From the NCBI RefSeq assembly GCF_036850765.1, contig NC_089493.1:186405140-186469139 (forward strand): 64,000 bases of DNA. The letters run 5' to 3'. Source of the DNA: Saccopteryx bilineata (Eukaryota; Chordata; Mammalia; Chiroptera; Emballonuridae). Below the pieces are notes generated by a model. The model did no database searches. It had not been told where the DNA came from and saw only the letters and a program-made list of their open reading frames with translations. Below are positions 13,370 through 25,868 of the stretch, piece by piece. A program made the translations under genes and the position numbers. Each line of letters starts with the position of its first letter. The stretch's first letter is position 1.

Positions 13370-13690
13370 TAAAGTACTTACCTTTATGGTCCTTATAACT
13401 ACAAAGTGAATGAAGAAAAGTACACACGGAATATCCATGAAGAATACAGACCATGGGGAGGCTGCCTTGTGGTGAAAGACTATGAGTATGAATGAAATGA
13501 CTTGTCTGAATGCAGGAAGGAGGAAATGACAGCTAAGGTAGTTAGGCCCGAGTGGGGGTGAGCTTCATCTCAAAGGGTACTGATGTTTGAAGAGGTCCAG
13601 GGGAGGAGAAAAGGCATTCTGGGTAAATGGAGCAATGCAAGTGGTCTGAAGAATGCAGGATTGAGCCGTAACATCTTCCTCAACTGTTAA
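13370..13690 (-). mobile_element. L2 LINE remnant, antisense
   Basis: 'aggcattctgggtaaatgga' followed by 'gcaatgcaagtggtctgaag' (about 13611-13650) is the worn antisense of the L2 3' region, which normally reads as a small body of 'gcattccaggcagagg...gcaaaggcc'. Limits approximate. Confidence 0.5.
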
Positions 13691-14337
13691 CAGTGTATTT
13701 AATTTTGATTTTTAAGTTTCCTTTAGAAGAATATCTCAGAATCAGTAAACTTAAGTAGTATAACAAGATGGTTGTTGACTTGGAAACCCGGACACCTCAG
13801 TGCAGTTGAAATGAGGGAGCTCAGATGTTAGCTCAGAGAGGGGAAGCCTGAGGAAAACCTCTGTGAGGGGTTGTATAGAAGACAGTGTCTGTTTTTCTCT
13901 TTGTTTGTTTGTTTGCTTATTTGCTCAAAAAAGGAATAGTTCCAATCAGTGCACTACAGTTAAAAGCACTGAGCTATAAATTCAATGCATGTTTTAGACA
14001 ATTGCTATCTAATAATGAAACAGACCATTTCTGTAGATATGATGGCTCCAATGCTGAGTTAATCTAACAGAAGTTAAATGACGTAGACAACCAGAGAGAG
14101 AAGATTCCTACGGTCAGAATAAAGATGATCACAAAGTCCATTTTAATCTGGAAAAAAAAAATGGGGGTAAATAGGATGGCACTTAGCAAGAAACCTGGAA
14201 GTGTGTCAGTTTACACTTTAATAACCGACATGATTAGTTTTTCTCACGTGCCTACCCTCTGCCAGGTACTTATTCAGGAGACGGGTCAATAAAGTAATTC
14301 AGCGCTCCCTAAAATAAGTGAGCAGGAACTCTAGTTT
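13691..14337. other. Non-coding DNA, nothing recognised
   Basis: Contains a short TTTG-rich run at about 13898-13930 and an A run at 14152-14161. No gene supported. Confidence 0.55.
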
Positions 14338-14351
14338 TAAAAGATACTTCA

Positions 14352-14732
14352 GGCCCTGGCTGGTTGGCTCAGTGGTAGAGCGTCGGCCTGGCGTACGGAA
14401 GTCCCAGGTTCGATTCCCGACCAGGGCACACAGGAGAGGCGCCCATCTGCTTCTCCACTCCTCCCCCTCTCCTTCCTCTCTGTCTCTCTCTTCCCCTCCC
14501 GCAGCTGAGGCTCCACTGGAGCAAAGATGGCCCGGGCGTTGAGGATGGGTCCTTGGCCTCTGCCCCAGGAGCTAGAGTGGCTCTGGTCGCGACAGAGCGA
14601 CGCCCCAGATGGGCAGAGCATCGCCCCGCCCCCTGGTGGGCGTGCCGGGTGGATCCTGGTCGGGTGCATGCAGGAGTCTGTCTGACTGTGTCCCGGTTTC
14701 CAGCTTTGGAAAAATACAAAAATAAAATAAAA
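14352..14732 (+). mobile_element. tRNA-derived SINE, type A, full length
   Basis: The head GGCCCTGGCTGG leads into an A box TGGCTCAGTGG (14365-14375) and a B box GGTTCGATTCC (14407-14417). Next come a CT-rich linker and a GC-rich body with the CTCF-like module (14627-14639), then an A-rich tail with aaaat units. The perfect 14-bp target duplication taaaagatacttca lies at 14338-14351 and 14733-14746, so it is a recent L1-mediated insertion. All open frames here derive from the SINE. Confidence 0.95.
14627..14639 (-). promoter_or_regulatory. CTCF-core-like motif inside SINE
   Basis: On the minus strand it reads CCACCAGGGGGCG, matching the known CTCF core. It belongs to the SINE type A body. 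Binding is not shown by sequence alone, and it contains a methylatable CpG. Confidence 0.35.
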
Positions 14733-14746
14733 TAAAAGATACTTCA

Positions 14747-15655
14747 TGGAAAAGTAATGCTGAAAAATTCTGCATCCGTTTACCCTCTTCATGCTAATTC
14801 ACAAAATATAAGACACATTTATGGCTCTCTGATGTTCTTTCGTAAATAAATTTGCTTAACCTCTGAATCACCCAGCATTTTTCAAATTTACCTAAAAATT
14901 GTTTTTCTTTCCTCCCTCCCCTCATACTCTCCCTCTACCTCTGAAAACTGTATAGTTATGTTAACTAGTGTCACCCTTATACATTCCATTAGCAAAAACA
15001 TTTTCATTTTTAAGTATTGTGTTAACCCAGAATAGGCACTTGCACAGGCCTCATGGCTCTAGCTGTAGTCACAGCCGCTGCCTGTGGGGGGTCTACAGTC
15101 TAGGAAGGGCAATAGATGGGCACAAGGCGCCGTGACAAGCAGTGCTCTAGGTGGTCAGTGCATGCTCTGTGTAAACACATGGATAGGCACGTGTCACGGT
15201 CTTGATGAAAGAGCAGGAACAGAAAAGACTTCCTGGCGAAGGCCATGCACAGCTAGGATCTATAGGAAACTCAGGAGTTACAGGCTAAGAAGGAGGAGTT
15301 TTTGCAAACCAGGAAATTCCAAGTTTGAGGAGTTATTAAATATTATTAGTAAGCATGTATGATATGTTCATGAATGGCATGGTGCGTTTTTAAAGACATG
15401 CTTAATAGGGACCTGATGTTTAAAGTATATAAACACAGATTATTATTATTTTGTATTTCAGAGTTTCTTGCAGGGTCACTACAAAAGTTATCAAAGCTCA
15501 GAAGTATATATACAGTCTTAAGTGTGGGGAACAAGCACTGATACTCTTGAGTCAAAAGCCTTGTGTGGAGTGCAAATTTATCCTCTGTGTAAATGTTGTC
15601 AGTCACTGGGAATGCTCTGTCTCGTGAAGCATCCCCCCCCCCTTACATTAAGATG
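14747..15655. other. Non-coding DNA, nothing recognised
   Basis: No gene supported. The frames at 15084-15362 and 15346-15606 have no recognisable domain. A run of ten C lies at 15632-15642. Confidence 0.55.
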
Positions 15656-15669
15656 AAATCAACCTTTCC

Positions 15670-16090
15670 TTTGTTGTTATTATTCTCTTCTTTCCCAAGT
15701 GACAGGAGGGGATAGAGAGACAGACTTCTGCATGTGCCTCAACCAGAACCTACCTTGCCACCCCCATCTGGGGCCGATGTTCTGCCCATCTGGGGCCATA
15801 TTCACAATAGAGCTATTTTTAGTGCCTGAGGAGGAGGCTCCATGGAGCCATCCTCAGCTCCTGGCACCAAGGTACTCAAACCAGTAACCATGGCTACAAG
15901 AAGGGAAGAGAGATAGAGTGAGAGAGGCAGAGAGAGACAGAGAGACAGAGAGAGAGAAGGGGGAGGGGGAGGGGGAGGGGTGAAGAAGCAGATAGTTCCT
16001 TCTCCTGTGTGCTGTGACTGGGAATTGAACCTGGGACATTCACACACTTGGCCAACACTCCACCACCACTGAGCCAACCAACCAGGGCCT
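15670..16090 (-). mobile_element. Diverged VES-like tRNA SINE with expanded purine tract
   Basis: On the minus strand the head GGCCCTGGTTGGTTGGCTCA and a B-box remnant (about 16019-16035) are followed by a CT-rich block, here expanded (15898-15982 on + is almost all A and G), and the older 3' body 'cccccatctggggccgatgt'. Short target copies aaatcaacc flank it at 15656-15664 and 16091-16099. Confidence 0.8.
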
Positions 16091-16099
16091 AAATCAACC

Positions 16100-17999
16100 A
16101 TTCTGTAACTTTTGCCTGCCCCAGGTCTGCCTTCTCGAGGGGCACAGTAAAAGCTCTGGGCTTTATTACATTGGGAGTAAGTACCAGAAGTCATTTTCTG
16201 TTGGTGATAGAATTTAAAACCGAATCTATCTAATGGAGTTTTCAGCCCATTCATTTTAATAGCACACAGTTCACCACTTTTAACATGTGAAATATATTTG
16301 TATGTCTTAAAGTTTTCTTAAGACTCTGATATAAATACTGAGTTTTCTATAACCCTGTATCAAGGGAGTATTTGGGGATTTTGTTTGGGCATCTTTTTGT
16401 AGAAATGTTAGATCCTAGGAGCATTTTCATAATTCAGCAGGGTCTGCAATGTTAATGGACCCGAGCAGCAGGACCCTTGGACCACATACTATAATTACTC
16501 CTCAGAGTGCTTGTAATTTCAGTTCCGGAGCCCAGTGCTGACTGTTACTCATTTGTTTTTCTGCTCTTATTGAAAGGGACTCACAGCAGCCTTCTGATTT
16601 TGGAAATCTATTGCTTTTGCTCAAGTCTAAGTTGGTCGTCCAAATTTAAATGATGGCCGTGGAAAAAAAAAACATAGTATGGATTGGAAACAGTAATGGT
16701 GGAGAAATACATATTTTCTATGAGCAAAAGATTCTTCTACAAGCATTTAAATCTCTCAGGGACAAATTAGAGTTTTCTTTCAACTCGGGCTTGAGAATAC
16801 AACTTGACGTTCAGAATACTAAGGTATATAAGGAAAAGATGTTCTTTTCTTGATTGAAAATTAGTCGATAACTTAAAATTCCAATTTCAACATGAGATAC
16901 AGGAAATAAAACTTAATACTGTGTGTGTGTGCACGTGTGTGTGCTTGTGCAGTTGGCATTTCAAAATTAGCATGCATAGAACTTGTTTTTCAACTCGTTA
17001 AAATTACTTTGTCTTGGTTTTGAACAGAATTGGGATTTTAGATATGCTCTCATTCAATTAAAGTCAAGCCCATGATTTTATAAAATAAGGAAAATAAAGC
17101 TAATACAAGTTAAATAGGATTAGAATTAGATGTGAAATATCTCTAAGCGTGTTTACCCTGTGAGATTAGTGTATATATTTTTTTTACTTGCAAATAGGCC
17201 AATGGTGTTGTAAAAAAAAATAGAAGCATTTTGACTACTCACATAGTGACAGTCGTCTTATTTGAGTTAGTATGGTCAAGTGCAAGAAGGAGGATGCCTT
17301 CATCCGAAAAGGAAACCCAGCTCTCATATCACGTAATGCTCACGATTTCTGACTTTCATGGCGTTTTTCTTTTTTCCTTTTTTTTTTCTCCATCAGGGAA
17401 GTCATCTTTCAGGATTTTATCTATGAGGAACTTCTTAAGGTAAGGACATTTAATCGATACAAATTTTATAAAAAAATGATCATAACAGGTTTATTGCATG
17501 CCATTATCTGTGTTTTCAAATAGAAAGTACAGAATATAAAGGGCTGAGAAAAGCAGTCACTCTAGTAATTGTCAGCGACCAGTGGGGCTGACGCGGGAAA
17601 CGAAGGTGCTCAGAGAAGATGTCTCCGCATGGCTGACAATTAAGCCAAAGGAATTTATTACTTTATTTCATGTGGTCTCTCTCTTGTTTTGGTAAACTTT
17701 GATTGAATCTGCCTGTTGAGTTAAAGGAGCATACAGGCATTTAGAAGCAAAGCTAATGGGCATAAATAAAGGTTTATTCCAAATAATAAGTCATTTATTT
17801 TGTTTTCCATAAAGAAACCCCAATCCAATATAGTTGCTTTTAATTTGGGGTTCTTGAAATAATGAGAGCCTATCATAAAAAAGGAAAACGAAGTTCATAA
17901 AAGTGCACGGATCCTGAGATTTGCTCCGTGGTAGGTGATTCGCTCCCTCCTATAATCTGGCTTAATTATTTTTCATGGTTCAGGTACCTATTTAAAAAT
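16100..17999. other. Non-coding DNA with a short TG repeat
   Basis: A (TG)n-rich microsatellite lies at 16920-16950. Elsewhere there are only short chance frames. No gene or named repeat supported. Confidence 0.55.
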
Positions 18000-18180
18000 G
18001 CAAAGTTTATTTAAGTCTGTTTACCTGTGTGCTGTTTGTCTCTGCTACTATAACGCAGGCTCCGTGAGAGCACAGGTTTTTTTCCCTCAAACACCAACAC
18101 TGCTCATTGGTTGGTGGAGCCCTTAGCACATTGGAGGTAGTCAAAAATATTTGCTAATTGAATGAATAAATATCCTTGCT
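18000..18180 (+). mobile_element. L2 LINE 3' end
   Basis: 'gcaggctccgtgagagcaca' (about 18056) and then 'cccttagcacattggaggta' plus 'tgctaattgaatgaataaat' (about 18120-18175) reproduce the standard L2 ending (gcacagtgcc...ttgttgaatgaatgaa). It is strongly diverged. Confidence 0.55.
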
Positions 18181-19417
18181 GCATTTTAAATGCATAGCCA
18201 CTCCTTAATGTAATTTACATTAAGCGAATCAGTTGAAATATTTAAAAAGCATCGCTTGAGAGTCATGGGCTTCTTAAGTTTTGTCAAGGAAGCAGCACAA
18301 TTTTTTATGGCAGGTCATGTGGTACAACGTGTATCCTCTTTAAAAACAAGGAAGGTAGAGATAGAAAACTGCATGCTTGTGATTCCAGAATAAGAGAAAA
18401 TCTTACCCTCTCAGTGCAAACACCATCTATAGTCTGGCTACACAAAGCTATTAATCCTACAAACAAATATGTTTCTTTCTTGTTGGCGAAAAAGGCTCTC
18501 AAATTTAATTAAAGTCAATAAAGAAATTAAAAGCTTAATGAGAGCAAGAATCCTCTGAGTGTGTTCATGCTGTTACCAGCCTGTGATGTTGTAAAAGATG
18601 GAATTATGATTTTATTACCAGACAAGCAAGAAAGGGGAAGGATGAGGAGGAGAGTTCTGCAAAACTTCCTGCTGAGGGACGTGTCCCAGTGAAAACTGTT
18701 GTGCCTCATCAAGTCAGCGGAGAAATTAAACATGAAAGGATGGCTTCTAAACATAATCACCTATTATTTAAAGCACAGATGTACAGATAATTTAAGACTG
18801 ATCTACCAAGATTCCTAGTCAATGTGGAACTTGGTGGAAACTCTACAATAGTGACCACGATCTCTTCCAAAGTAATCTCTAAGTGACGGCATTGGCCTGA
18901 ACCAGAACAGAACATTTTTTATTAGTTTACTTTAAAAGTGTATATTATCCAAACTAGAAATTCATTACGAACTTCTAGGTTTTCACACTCAGACTAACAC
19001 CGCTCCCATGAGGTGTCCAAGGCTTCCCTAACAGTGGTCAGAAGTGAGATGTGTGGGTGCAATCCCAGACTGCCCTGCACCCACTGCCTGCAGAGCAGTG
19101 CAGGGTCCCAGACACACGCAGGTTCTCACCACTTCTACCTTCTATGAGACCACGCCCCTCGACTTCACCTCTGGTCTTCCACGTTTTTACCTCTTTGGGC
19201 GTTGCTCCTCTCCTGTGTCGTCCCCTCGACCAGCTTTCCACAGTTCCTAAACCTTGCTCACTGTGCTCTGTGGAACAGCACCCTGTCCAGGGTCGGTTCC
19301 CAACTTGCACTTCCAGCTGCTGGGATAGATTCCAGCCACCAGTGGCCGTTCCCTGGAATAGTGATTTGGAAAACCATTATCTTACTTGTTCTTTTAATCT
19401 TTCCTTAATGTACCTAT
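18181..19417. other. Non-coding DNA, nothing recognised
   Basis: Overlapping frames on both strands at 19038-19310 (90 codons minus, 68 plus) reflect a GC-richer patch. Neither has a recognisable domain. Confidence 0.5.
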
Positions 19418-19435
19418 GGCTCACTTTTATTTTAT

Positions 19436-19779
19436 TTTATTATTTTATTTTATTTTTTTCAGTGACAGAGAGAGAGTCAGAGAGAGGGATAGACAAGGAC
19501 AGACAGGAATGGAGAGATGAGAAGCATCAATCATTAGTTTTTCATTGTGCGTTGCAACACCTTAGTTGTTCATTGATTGCTTTCTCATATATGCCTTGAC
19601 CATGGGGCTACAGCAGACTGAGTAACCCCTTGCTCGAGCCAGTGACCTTGGGTCCAAGCTGGTAAGCTTTGCTCAAACCAGATGAGCCCGCGCTCAAGCT
19701 GGCAACCTCAGGGTCTTGAATCTGGGACCTCCACATCCCATTCTGATGCTCTATACACTGTGCCACCGCCTGGTCAGGC
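19436..19779 (-). mobile_element. tRNA-derived SINE, type B
   Basis: Same order as the copy at 244: minus-strand head GCCTGACCAGGCGGTGGCAC (about 19760-19779), B-box region near 19725, and a tail of TTTTA units on the plus strand. The flanks 'ggctcacttttatttta' (19418-19434) and 'agctcacatttatttta' (19781-19797) are the target duplication, with two mismatches. Confidence 0.9.
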
Positions 19780-19797
19780 TAGCTCACATTTATTTTA

Positions 19798-21260
19798 ATG
19801 TTTACTATTAGAAGCATTTGCGGTCTTAATTTAGAAGTTTGGTTATGTATTTGTGACCAAGAATATGTCATAGGAATTTAACTCTTGTTTATAGCAATTA
19901 GCCTGTGGTAAAATTGGTTTCATTAAGCATCGTTTCACTTCACATTGCAGTTTCCAAGAACCTATCAGTGATGTTGAGTGAGGACTTATTGCATTGTACA
20001 ATTAATTTTACCAGTTTCTTTTTACTTTTTTAAGATGTGACTGTTTAAAAATTTAAAATTCTATACGAAGCTTTCTTTTGTCGTTCATATTGTATTTCTG
20101 TTGGCCAGCATGGCTCGAAAGAATTGTCAAATGTTCCCTTCAGAGTGTTACACAGAATTTACTTTTAAATTAGTCACTTAAATGAATTAAATGCTTAAGA
20201 AAGGTGATGTGTTTTCAAGTTGAGATGATAAACTCTAAATAGAATTTATACAAAACAAAATAATACTGAGATTCTATTACATTATAACTAATACCTATTA
20301 ATGTTCATGAATGACATGCTAATACAAAATAATCTTTGAAATACAGTAATTTTTGCAGTATGTTAGGTAAAAGAACATTCTAATTTGTTGTGAGACTTGG
20401 AATACCATCTAGAATATCTAACTACATTTGACTACTTTGAACAGATGTATTTTCATTCTTCACAACTATGTAGAACCTGCACTAAAACTTACCTATTTAT
20501 TTCAAGGACCACCTATGGGCAAAAATAAGTTTTAACCTTCATAAATGAAGTTATTCTAACCAGAAATCTTAATGATATTTTTAGTCTGATCCAAATTCCT
20601 TTGCATATAGACCTTGGTCTGAGTAATTCAACCGGCCATACAAACTGTCAGAAAAAAATATTCTTGAGGTTGAAACAGTTCTGATGAGAAAGAAGGTATC
20701 TTTCATCATTGTCATTTGTTTGCTTACTTTAAAGAGATATTCCACATTCTCCTGAGGTGTATTTTAAAAGAAGAAATACTTAACAGTTAAACAGAGACAC
20801 CAGTTCACAGTTACGAGTTTAATTTAAGTAGAAAAGATAAATTGAGTCTTAATTAGGGTCCTTGAGCACATAAAGTTTCTAAAGAATTCTTGGTTTTTTA
20901 GAGCATTATAATACCCTCTCTGGTAAATACTGTTTAGAATTTCCAAATGATAGGGTTTTTTCCAGTCTAAATGGAGTTGAGTCTTCTTACCATCAGATAA
21001 TTATATAATAGTGATAATTGGTTGTTTGAGGATAGGCTCTTGTGATGGAAATCTCTCTGGAAAGAGTGTCTATTTTTCACTCCATGCTTATATGAATCTC
21101 ATGTTCATGCTGATGATACTTAGTTATAACTTTTACATACTGATTATTATGACTGCCAACAATTTCTCCAATACTCAGCAGTTTAGAATAGCAGCTTTGT
21201 TATGCTTACTGATTCTGTGGGTTTAGAATATAGGAAGGTTAGAGCTCAGATCAATTTTCT
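19798..21260. other. AT-rich non-coding DNA
   Basis: No gene or named repeat supported. The 71-codon frame at 21011-21226 is hydrophobic but has no context that supports a gene. Confidence 0.55.
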
Positions 21261-21670
21261 CTGTTTTAGGATGTGTGTCGTCTCTCAGCTGGAGAGACTC
21301 AGCAGTTGAGAGTGAGTGACCTGGAGGTGTCTTCATTCACAAATATGGGGTTAATTTTAGCTGTCAGCTTCAACCTTAACGTGATCTCTCGAGGGATGGC
21401 TCTGTATGTGGTGTCTTCATGTGTTTTGGGCTTCCTCCTAGCATGTCTTCCTTAGAAAGCTGAGATCCGTATGTAGCAACTCAAAGTTCTACAAGTAGAG
21501 TGTTCCATTGAGTAAGACAAAAGCTGCACTGGCTTTAATGACCTCAGGCAGCATACCATGTCAATTCCACCCCATCCCATTAGCTGTAATCTTAATACCA
21601 ACCCCACCCAGACAAAAGGGAAGAAGGGAACACAGACTTTCCTGCCAGATTAAGGAAGTGTCAGAGAACT
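21261..21670. repeat. Possible old interspersed repeat, family not named
   Basis: 'ctctcagctggagagactca' (about 21282) and the following text recall an old mammalian repeat, but I cannot assign a family. The 60-codon frame at 21273-21455 is not supported as a gene. Confidence 0.3.
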
Positions 21671-22021
21671 TGCAGACATGATTCAAAACCATCCATAATA
21701 GGGAACAAATATCTTTCCATAATGAGTCCTGAGGAAATTCTAGAATGTAAAGGTAGTTAGTAATAGTACAGCTAGTTTTCTAGTAGTTTAATATAAAGAA
21801 TTATATAAATTTCATTACTGGGCATTGGGGTGTTAGAAGAAAAGTGCTTTGATTGATTAGTAAATTAGTAAGAACCCAAATTTATTGGAACTTAAAAAGA
21901 GAATCAAGAATTTAAGCTTTTGGCATCAATTTTTTTTTGCTTTCATTGTAACAGCTTTTCTTTTTCTCAAACTTTTTTTTTATTAAGTCTGTAAACAAAT
22001 ATATTATTTTTTACTAAATAA

Positions 22022-22037
22022 CATATATATATATATA
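22022..22037. repeat. (AT)n microsatellite
   Basis: A short alternating AT run in an AT-rich surrounding. Confidence 0.7.
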
Positions 22038-22157
22038 AAATATTAACACCTACTGGAATGAGACTTTAATCTTTGTAGAATCATTATTTTTTTCATTTTG
22101 GGGCCTTTTGATATTGATTTAGAATTATTTACTTCTTTGTTAAATCGTTGTTCTTCT

Positions 22158-22557
22158 TTTTTTTTTTTTTTTGTATTTTTCTGAAGCTGGAAACGGGGAG
22201 AGACAGTCAGACAGACTCCCACATGCGCCCGACCGGGATCCACCCGGCACGCTCACCAGGGGCCACGCTCTGCCCACCAGGGGGCGATGCTCTGCCCCTC
22301 CGGGGCATCGCTCTGCCGCGACCAGAGCCACTCTAGCGCCTGGGGCAGAGGCCAAAGAGCCATCCCCAGCGCCCGGGCCATCTTGGCTCCAATGGAGCCT
22401 TGGCTACGGGAGGGGAAGAGAGAGACTGAGAGGAAGAAGAGGGGGAGGGGTGGAGAAAGCAAATGGGCGCTTCTCCTGTGTGCCCTGGCCGGGAATCGAA
22501 CCCAGGTCCCCCGCACGCCAGGCCGACGCTCTACCGCTGAGCCAACCGGCCAGGACC
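22158..22557 (-). mobile_element. tRNA-derived SINE, type A, full length
   Basis: The minus strand carries a tRNA-like head (GGCCGGTTGGCTCAGCGG near 22535-22552), a B box GGTTCGATTCC (complement near 22494-22504), the GC-rich body and a poly(A) tail (T run at 22158-22172). The perfect 16-bp target duplication aaatcgttgttcttct lies at 22142-22157 and 22558-22573. The module around the CTCF-like motif is tandemly repeated in this copy. Confidence 0.95.
22274..22286 (+). promoter_or_regulatory. CTCF-core-like motif inside SINE
   Basis: The plus strand reads CCACCAGGGGGCG. Its orientation is opposite to the motifs at 53926 and 62414, so it could in principle act as the left anchor of a convergent pair. 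Function is unproven. Confidence 0.35.
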
Positions 22558-22689
22558 AAATCGTTGTTCTTCTAAATGATGATTGAAATTTTTTATGCTC
22601 ATCTGTTGTTTTCAGGCGCTTAAAAGTCACAGCTCTAGGTTCATCCTCAGAGTATTCCAGTAAGTCCAAGGATAGGCCCTGCTTTTCTG

Positions 22690-22820
22690 AATTTATGTTC
22701 TTAGTGGAGACAGATATACAATAAATAAATAAATATATAAATAACGGTGAAAGAAAAATAGGGTGAAAATAAAATCAGGTGATGTGATAGAACTGGAGGG
22801 GAGGAGTGATTTCGCCTCAG
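22690..22820 (-). mobile_element. L2 LINE remnant, antisense
   Basis: 'agtggagacagatatacaat' then 'aaataaataaatatataaat' and 'caggtgatgtgatagaactg' is the antisense pattern seen in L2 (a text about 'gacagacaataaacaaataa'). Limits approximate. Confidence 0.45.
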
Positions 22821-23039
22821 ATTCAAGCATCGGGTAGATCTCAGTGGGACCACCGTAATTAAATCGATACCTGTATGACAAGGCAGCTGTAGTTCTGTGA
22901 AAAGTCTGGGAGTTATTGGGGGGGGGGAGGGCAATGATAGTTAATGTATTAACAGAGCTAAAGAATGCCCACATACTTGGAATAACACTAACTGGGAGTG
23001 TGTTTATGAGAGTGTTTCTGGAGGAGACGACACGTGATT

Positions 23040-23385
23040 CGGTAGACTAGGAAGTCCCGCCCTTCTCACTATTGTGGGTGGGCCTCATCCAATTTGTCGA
23101 TGGTTTAAGTAGAACAGAAAGGCAAAGGAGGGGTGGCTTCTCTCTCCTTCCTTGAGCTCGTATGTCCATCTTGCCTGTTTTCGGACATCGGAGCTCTTGG
23201 ATCTTGGGTCCTTAGACTTGGACCAAATTGCACTACTGGTTTTCCTGGTCTTGCAGTTTGCAGAGGGCAGAATTCGGGACTTGCAGCCTTCCAGAACCAC
23301 ACGAGCCAATTCCCATAGTAAATCTCCTGTTCTATATCCACATATATCCTACTGGTTCTCTGTCTCCAGAGACGCCTAAGCAGTG
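23040..23385 (+). mobile_element. Old LTR-like interspersed repeat, family not named
   Basis: The phrases 'gtgggtgggcctcatccaat', 'cacgagccaattcccatagt' and 'atatatcctactggttctct' belong to a common mammalian repeat (consensus ...gcgtgagccaattcc...tatatcctattggttctg...) that I recognise but cannot name safely. The four overlapping frames of 61-96 codons here are not genes. Confidence 0.6.
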
Positions 23386-23944
23386 AGGGTTTCAAGTAAA
23401 GCAGTCCCCGTAAACATCACCTTTCTGTGTATCTAATCTCAAACCTCACGGAACTCTGCGTTGCTAAAACACGAAGGGGTTTTACCTAGCCATACCTTAG
23501 CACTCGCTCCATTTGTGATTCCCCTTTTCTACAAGAAAAATAAACAGAATAAAAGAGAACGTCATGACAAGAACTTTTCTTAAGACCCAACTCAGTTATC
23601 AATTCGCCTTTTCTTACCTTGAACAGCAGCCGCTTTTCCTTTGATCTGTTCCGAATGTTTTACCAGTTACTTCATTTCATAATTATTTGTTTTATTTTTT
23701 CTTGTTTATACCTCTCACCAAATGGTAAGCTTTACTGAAGAAAATGTGGGGTTTTTTTTGCGGGGGGGGTATATGTTTGTGTCTACTTCAGTGTTTAGCA
23801 CATAATAAGCTCAAAAAGGATTTATTTAATGTAGTTTTTGAATCTCAAAACCTTTTTTTTTTTAACAAAGAGATGACTGTTTGTTCAGTTATATTTGACC
23901 GTGTGTTTTTGTGTCTCTACCATTCCACAGTTGGTAGCATCGTA
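23386..23944. other. Non-coding DNA, nothing recognised
   Basis: Contains a T run followed by a G run at 23751-23769. No gene supported. Confidence 0.55.
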
Positions 23945-23959
23945 GAAAAGCAACTAATA

Positions 23960-24155
23960 GACCTGTGGTGGCGCAGTGGATAAAGCGTTGACCTGGAAAT
24001 GCTGAGGTCACCGGTTCGAAACCCTGGGCTTGCCTGGTCAGGCACATATGGGAGTTGATGCTTCCAGCTCCTCCCCCCTGTCTCTCTCTCTCCTCTCTCT
24101 CTCTCTCTCCTCTCTAAAATGAATAAATAAAAAGAAAAAAATTTTTTAAAAAAAA
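23960..24155 (+). mobile_element. tRNA-derived SINE, type C (~190 bp)
   Basis: It has a perfect-looking A box TGGCGCAGTGG (23969-23979) and B box GGTTCGAAACC (24013-24023), then 'ggcacatatgggagttgatg', a (CT)n block and an A-rich tail with aataaata units. The perfect 15-bp target duplication gaaaagcaactaata lies at 23945-23959 and 24156-24170. Its head resembles type B, but it lacks the type B middle. Confidence 0.95.
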
Positions 24156-24170
24156 GAAAAGCAACTAATA

Positions 24171-25852
24171 ACTCCCCTGGAACAATTTTAAAACTTGAAA
24201 GAGGGTTTAATCAATTGGCTGTATTTTTCAGTTAGTGATGGGAAACACGCCTTGAGTGAGCGGATGGAGGTTCGTAGTTTGGAATTTGTAGCTTTTCTAA
24301 CACATTCTACCAACTGACCACCTCCTGTTAAGTGAAAATGTGTTTTCAGTGTCCTGCTATCTGAAAAACGACTCTCTTCATTTTTTGGTAATTATAGGTT
24401 AGCTTGTCTATTAAGAGCTGTGAAATGAAAGTAACAGTGGTGATAAATCATATCTGTGTATTCTTATGCAAGAGCAACCCCAGGGAGGAATCGCATTATC
24501 TCCACCTTGCCTTGTTTTCATGAGACTTGAGTGTCCCAATATTTCTTCTGTTTCTTCATCTGCTCCTTTATTTGACTAATTTGGGTTATTTTTCTATTTA
24601 TCTATGATTCTTACCTAAACTTCCAACTTTTGATTGCTTTCTCTCTTCATTCTTGCGACTTTAAGAGTGCGTTGTTTCCAGATTATTTTGGATTCCAGGT
24701 TATAGAAGAGGTGTGATGATCCTAACAACCAATGATAACGAGTCTACACTTTAGAGTTTCTAAAGGAACGTCCACATCTCTAGTGTTTGATACAGTCTTA
24801 TATTTTTATCAGTCTACTGCCTGCAAAATTATGCTTTTCAACTATCTGTCCAGATTTTAATCACCCCCTCACTGATGTGCTAAGGTATTCCCTGACTCCC
24901 CTGTGGTGATGTGGTACTGATGCCTTCGTCCTCGTAGTCACTTTTGATTTGCTCTCATTCAGCTCACCTTATAAATGTTGTTTATCAACCTTAAAGTGTC
25001 AAGTTCTACCTCTCTATTACATATTTTCTCATCTCTCATCAACATTTCTATTTTTTCACTCTAGCATTAGGGAAGCTGACCAAATAGTATTGTATTGTAT
25101 CCCACTGAATACTGCTAAGAGATTTTTCAAATATTTATAACTAATGTTGGAAATTCCTCAAAAGAAGTAACCATCATAACTTAAAATTCTCATTATATAT
25201 TGTGCTAGATATAACAGGCATATAATAGAGCTTTTTAGAAAATTGATTTTCAGAAAAACTAGATTTATTAAATAATTTGGTAAGCCAAAAGACAAAGGAA
25301 TAAGATGATTTTTAATATGGTCTAATACAATATTAATGTTCTTATATTAAAATCCAGTACTGTTACACTTTGACATGGTTGAATCACCAAATTCCAATAG
25401 CACCATTAAAGCCTGCTTGAAGTCGATAGGTTTTACACAAAGATAAAGTTTGAATGAATTAATCTAGGATTAGGAACTGAATTTAAAGCATGGATTCCAT
25501 GCAGAACCTGGAGACTGAAGAGCAAGCAGCTCTGTAAGAGGTTGTTAATAACACAATAAAGATGGCAGCATAATTCTTGTTGAGTCGATCACCTCCTTAA
25601 TTAGGTGTTGACACATGCATTCAGTTATATTTAGTAATTAATTAAATACTGATCATCAGCCTAGAAATCCTTACTTCAGCTAATAGATCTAAACTTAGCA
25701 TACTTCCTGTAATAGGACTTAGGTTGAAGGCCACAATTGTTCCTAGGAAACTGAGAAAGGAAAATAAATGATGTCCATTTCCTTTATCAATCCATATTTT
25801 TCTTATCAGTCAATATATAACCATTGAGTACATTTTAAGTACATGACTCTGA
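24171..25852. other. AT-rich non-coding DNA
   Basis: No gene or named repeat supported; frames are short. Confidence 0.55.
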
Positions 25853-25868
25853 AAAACACAGTTCTTAC

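Noticed and set aside
14352..14425. tRNA-like sequence with A and B boxes
   Set aside because: It is the head of a SINE, with SINE body, tail and target duplication following; not a functional tRNA gene.
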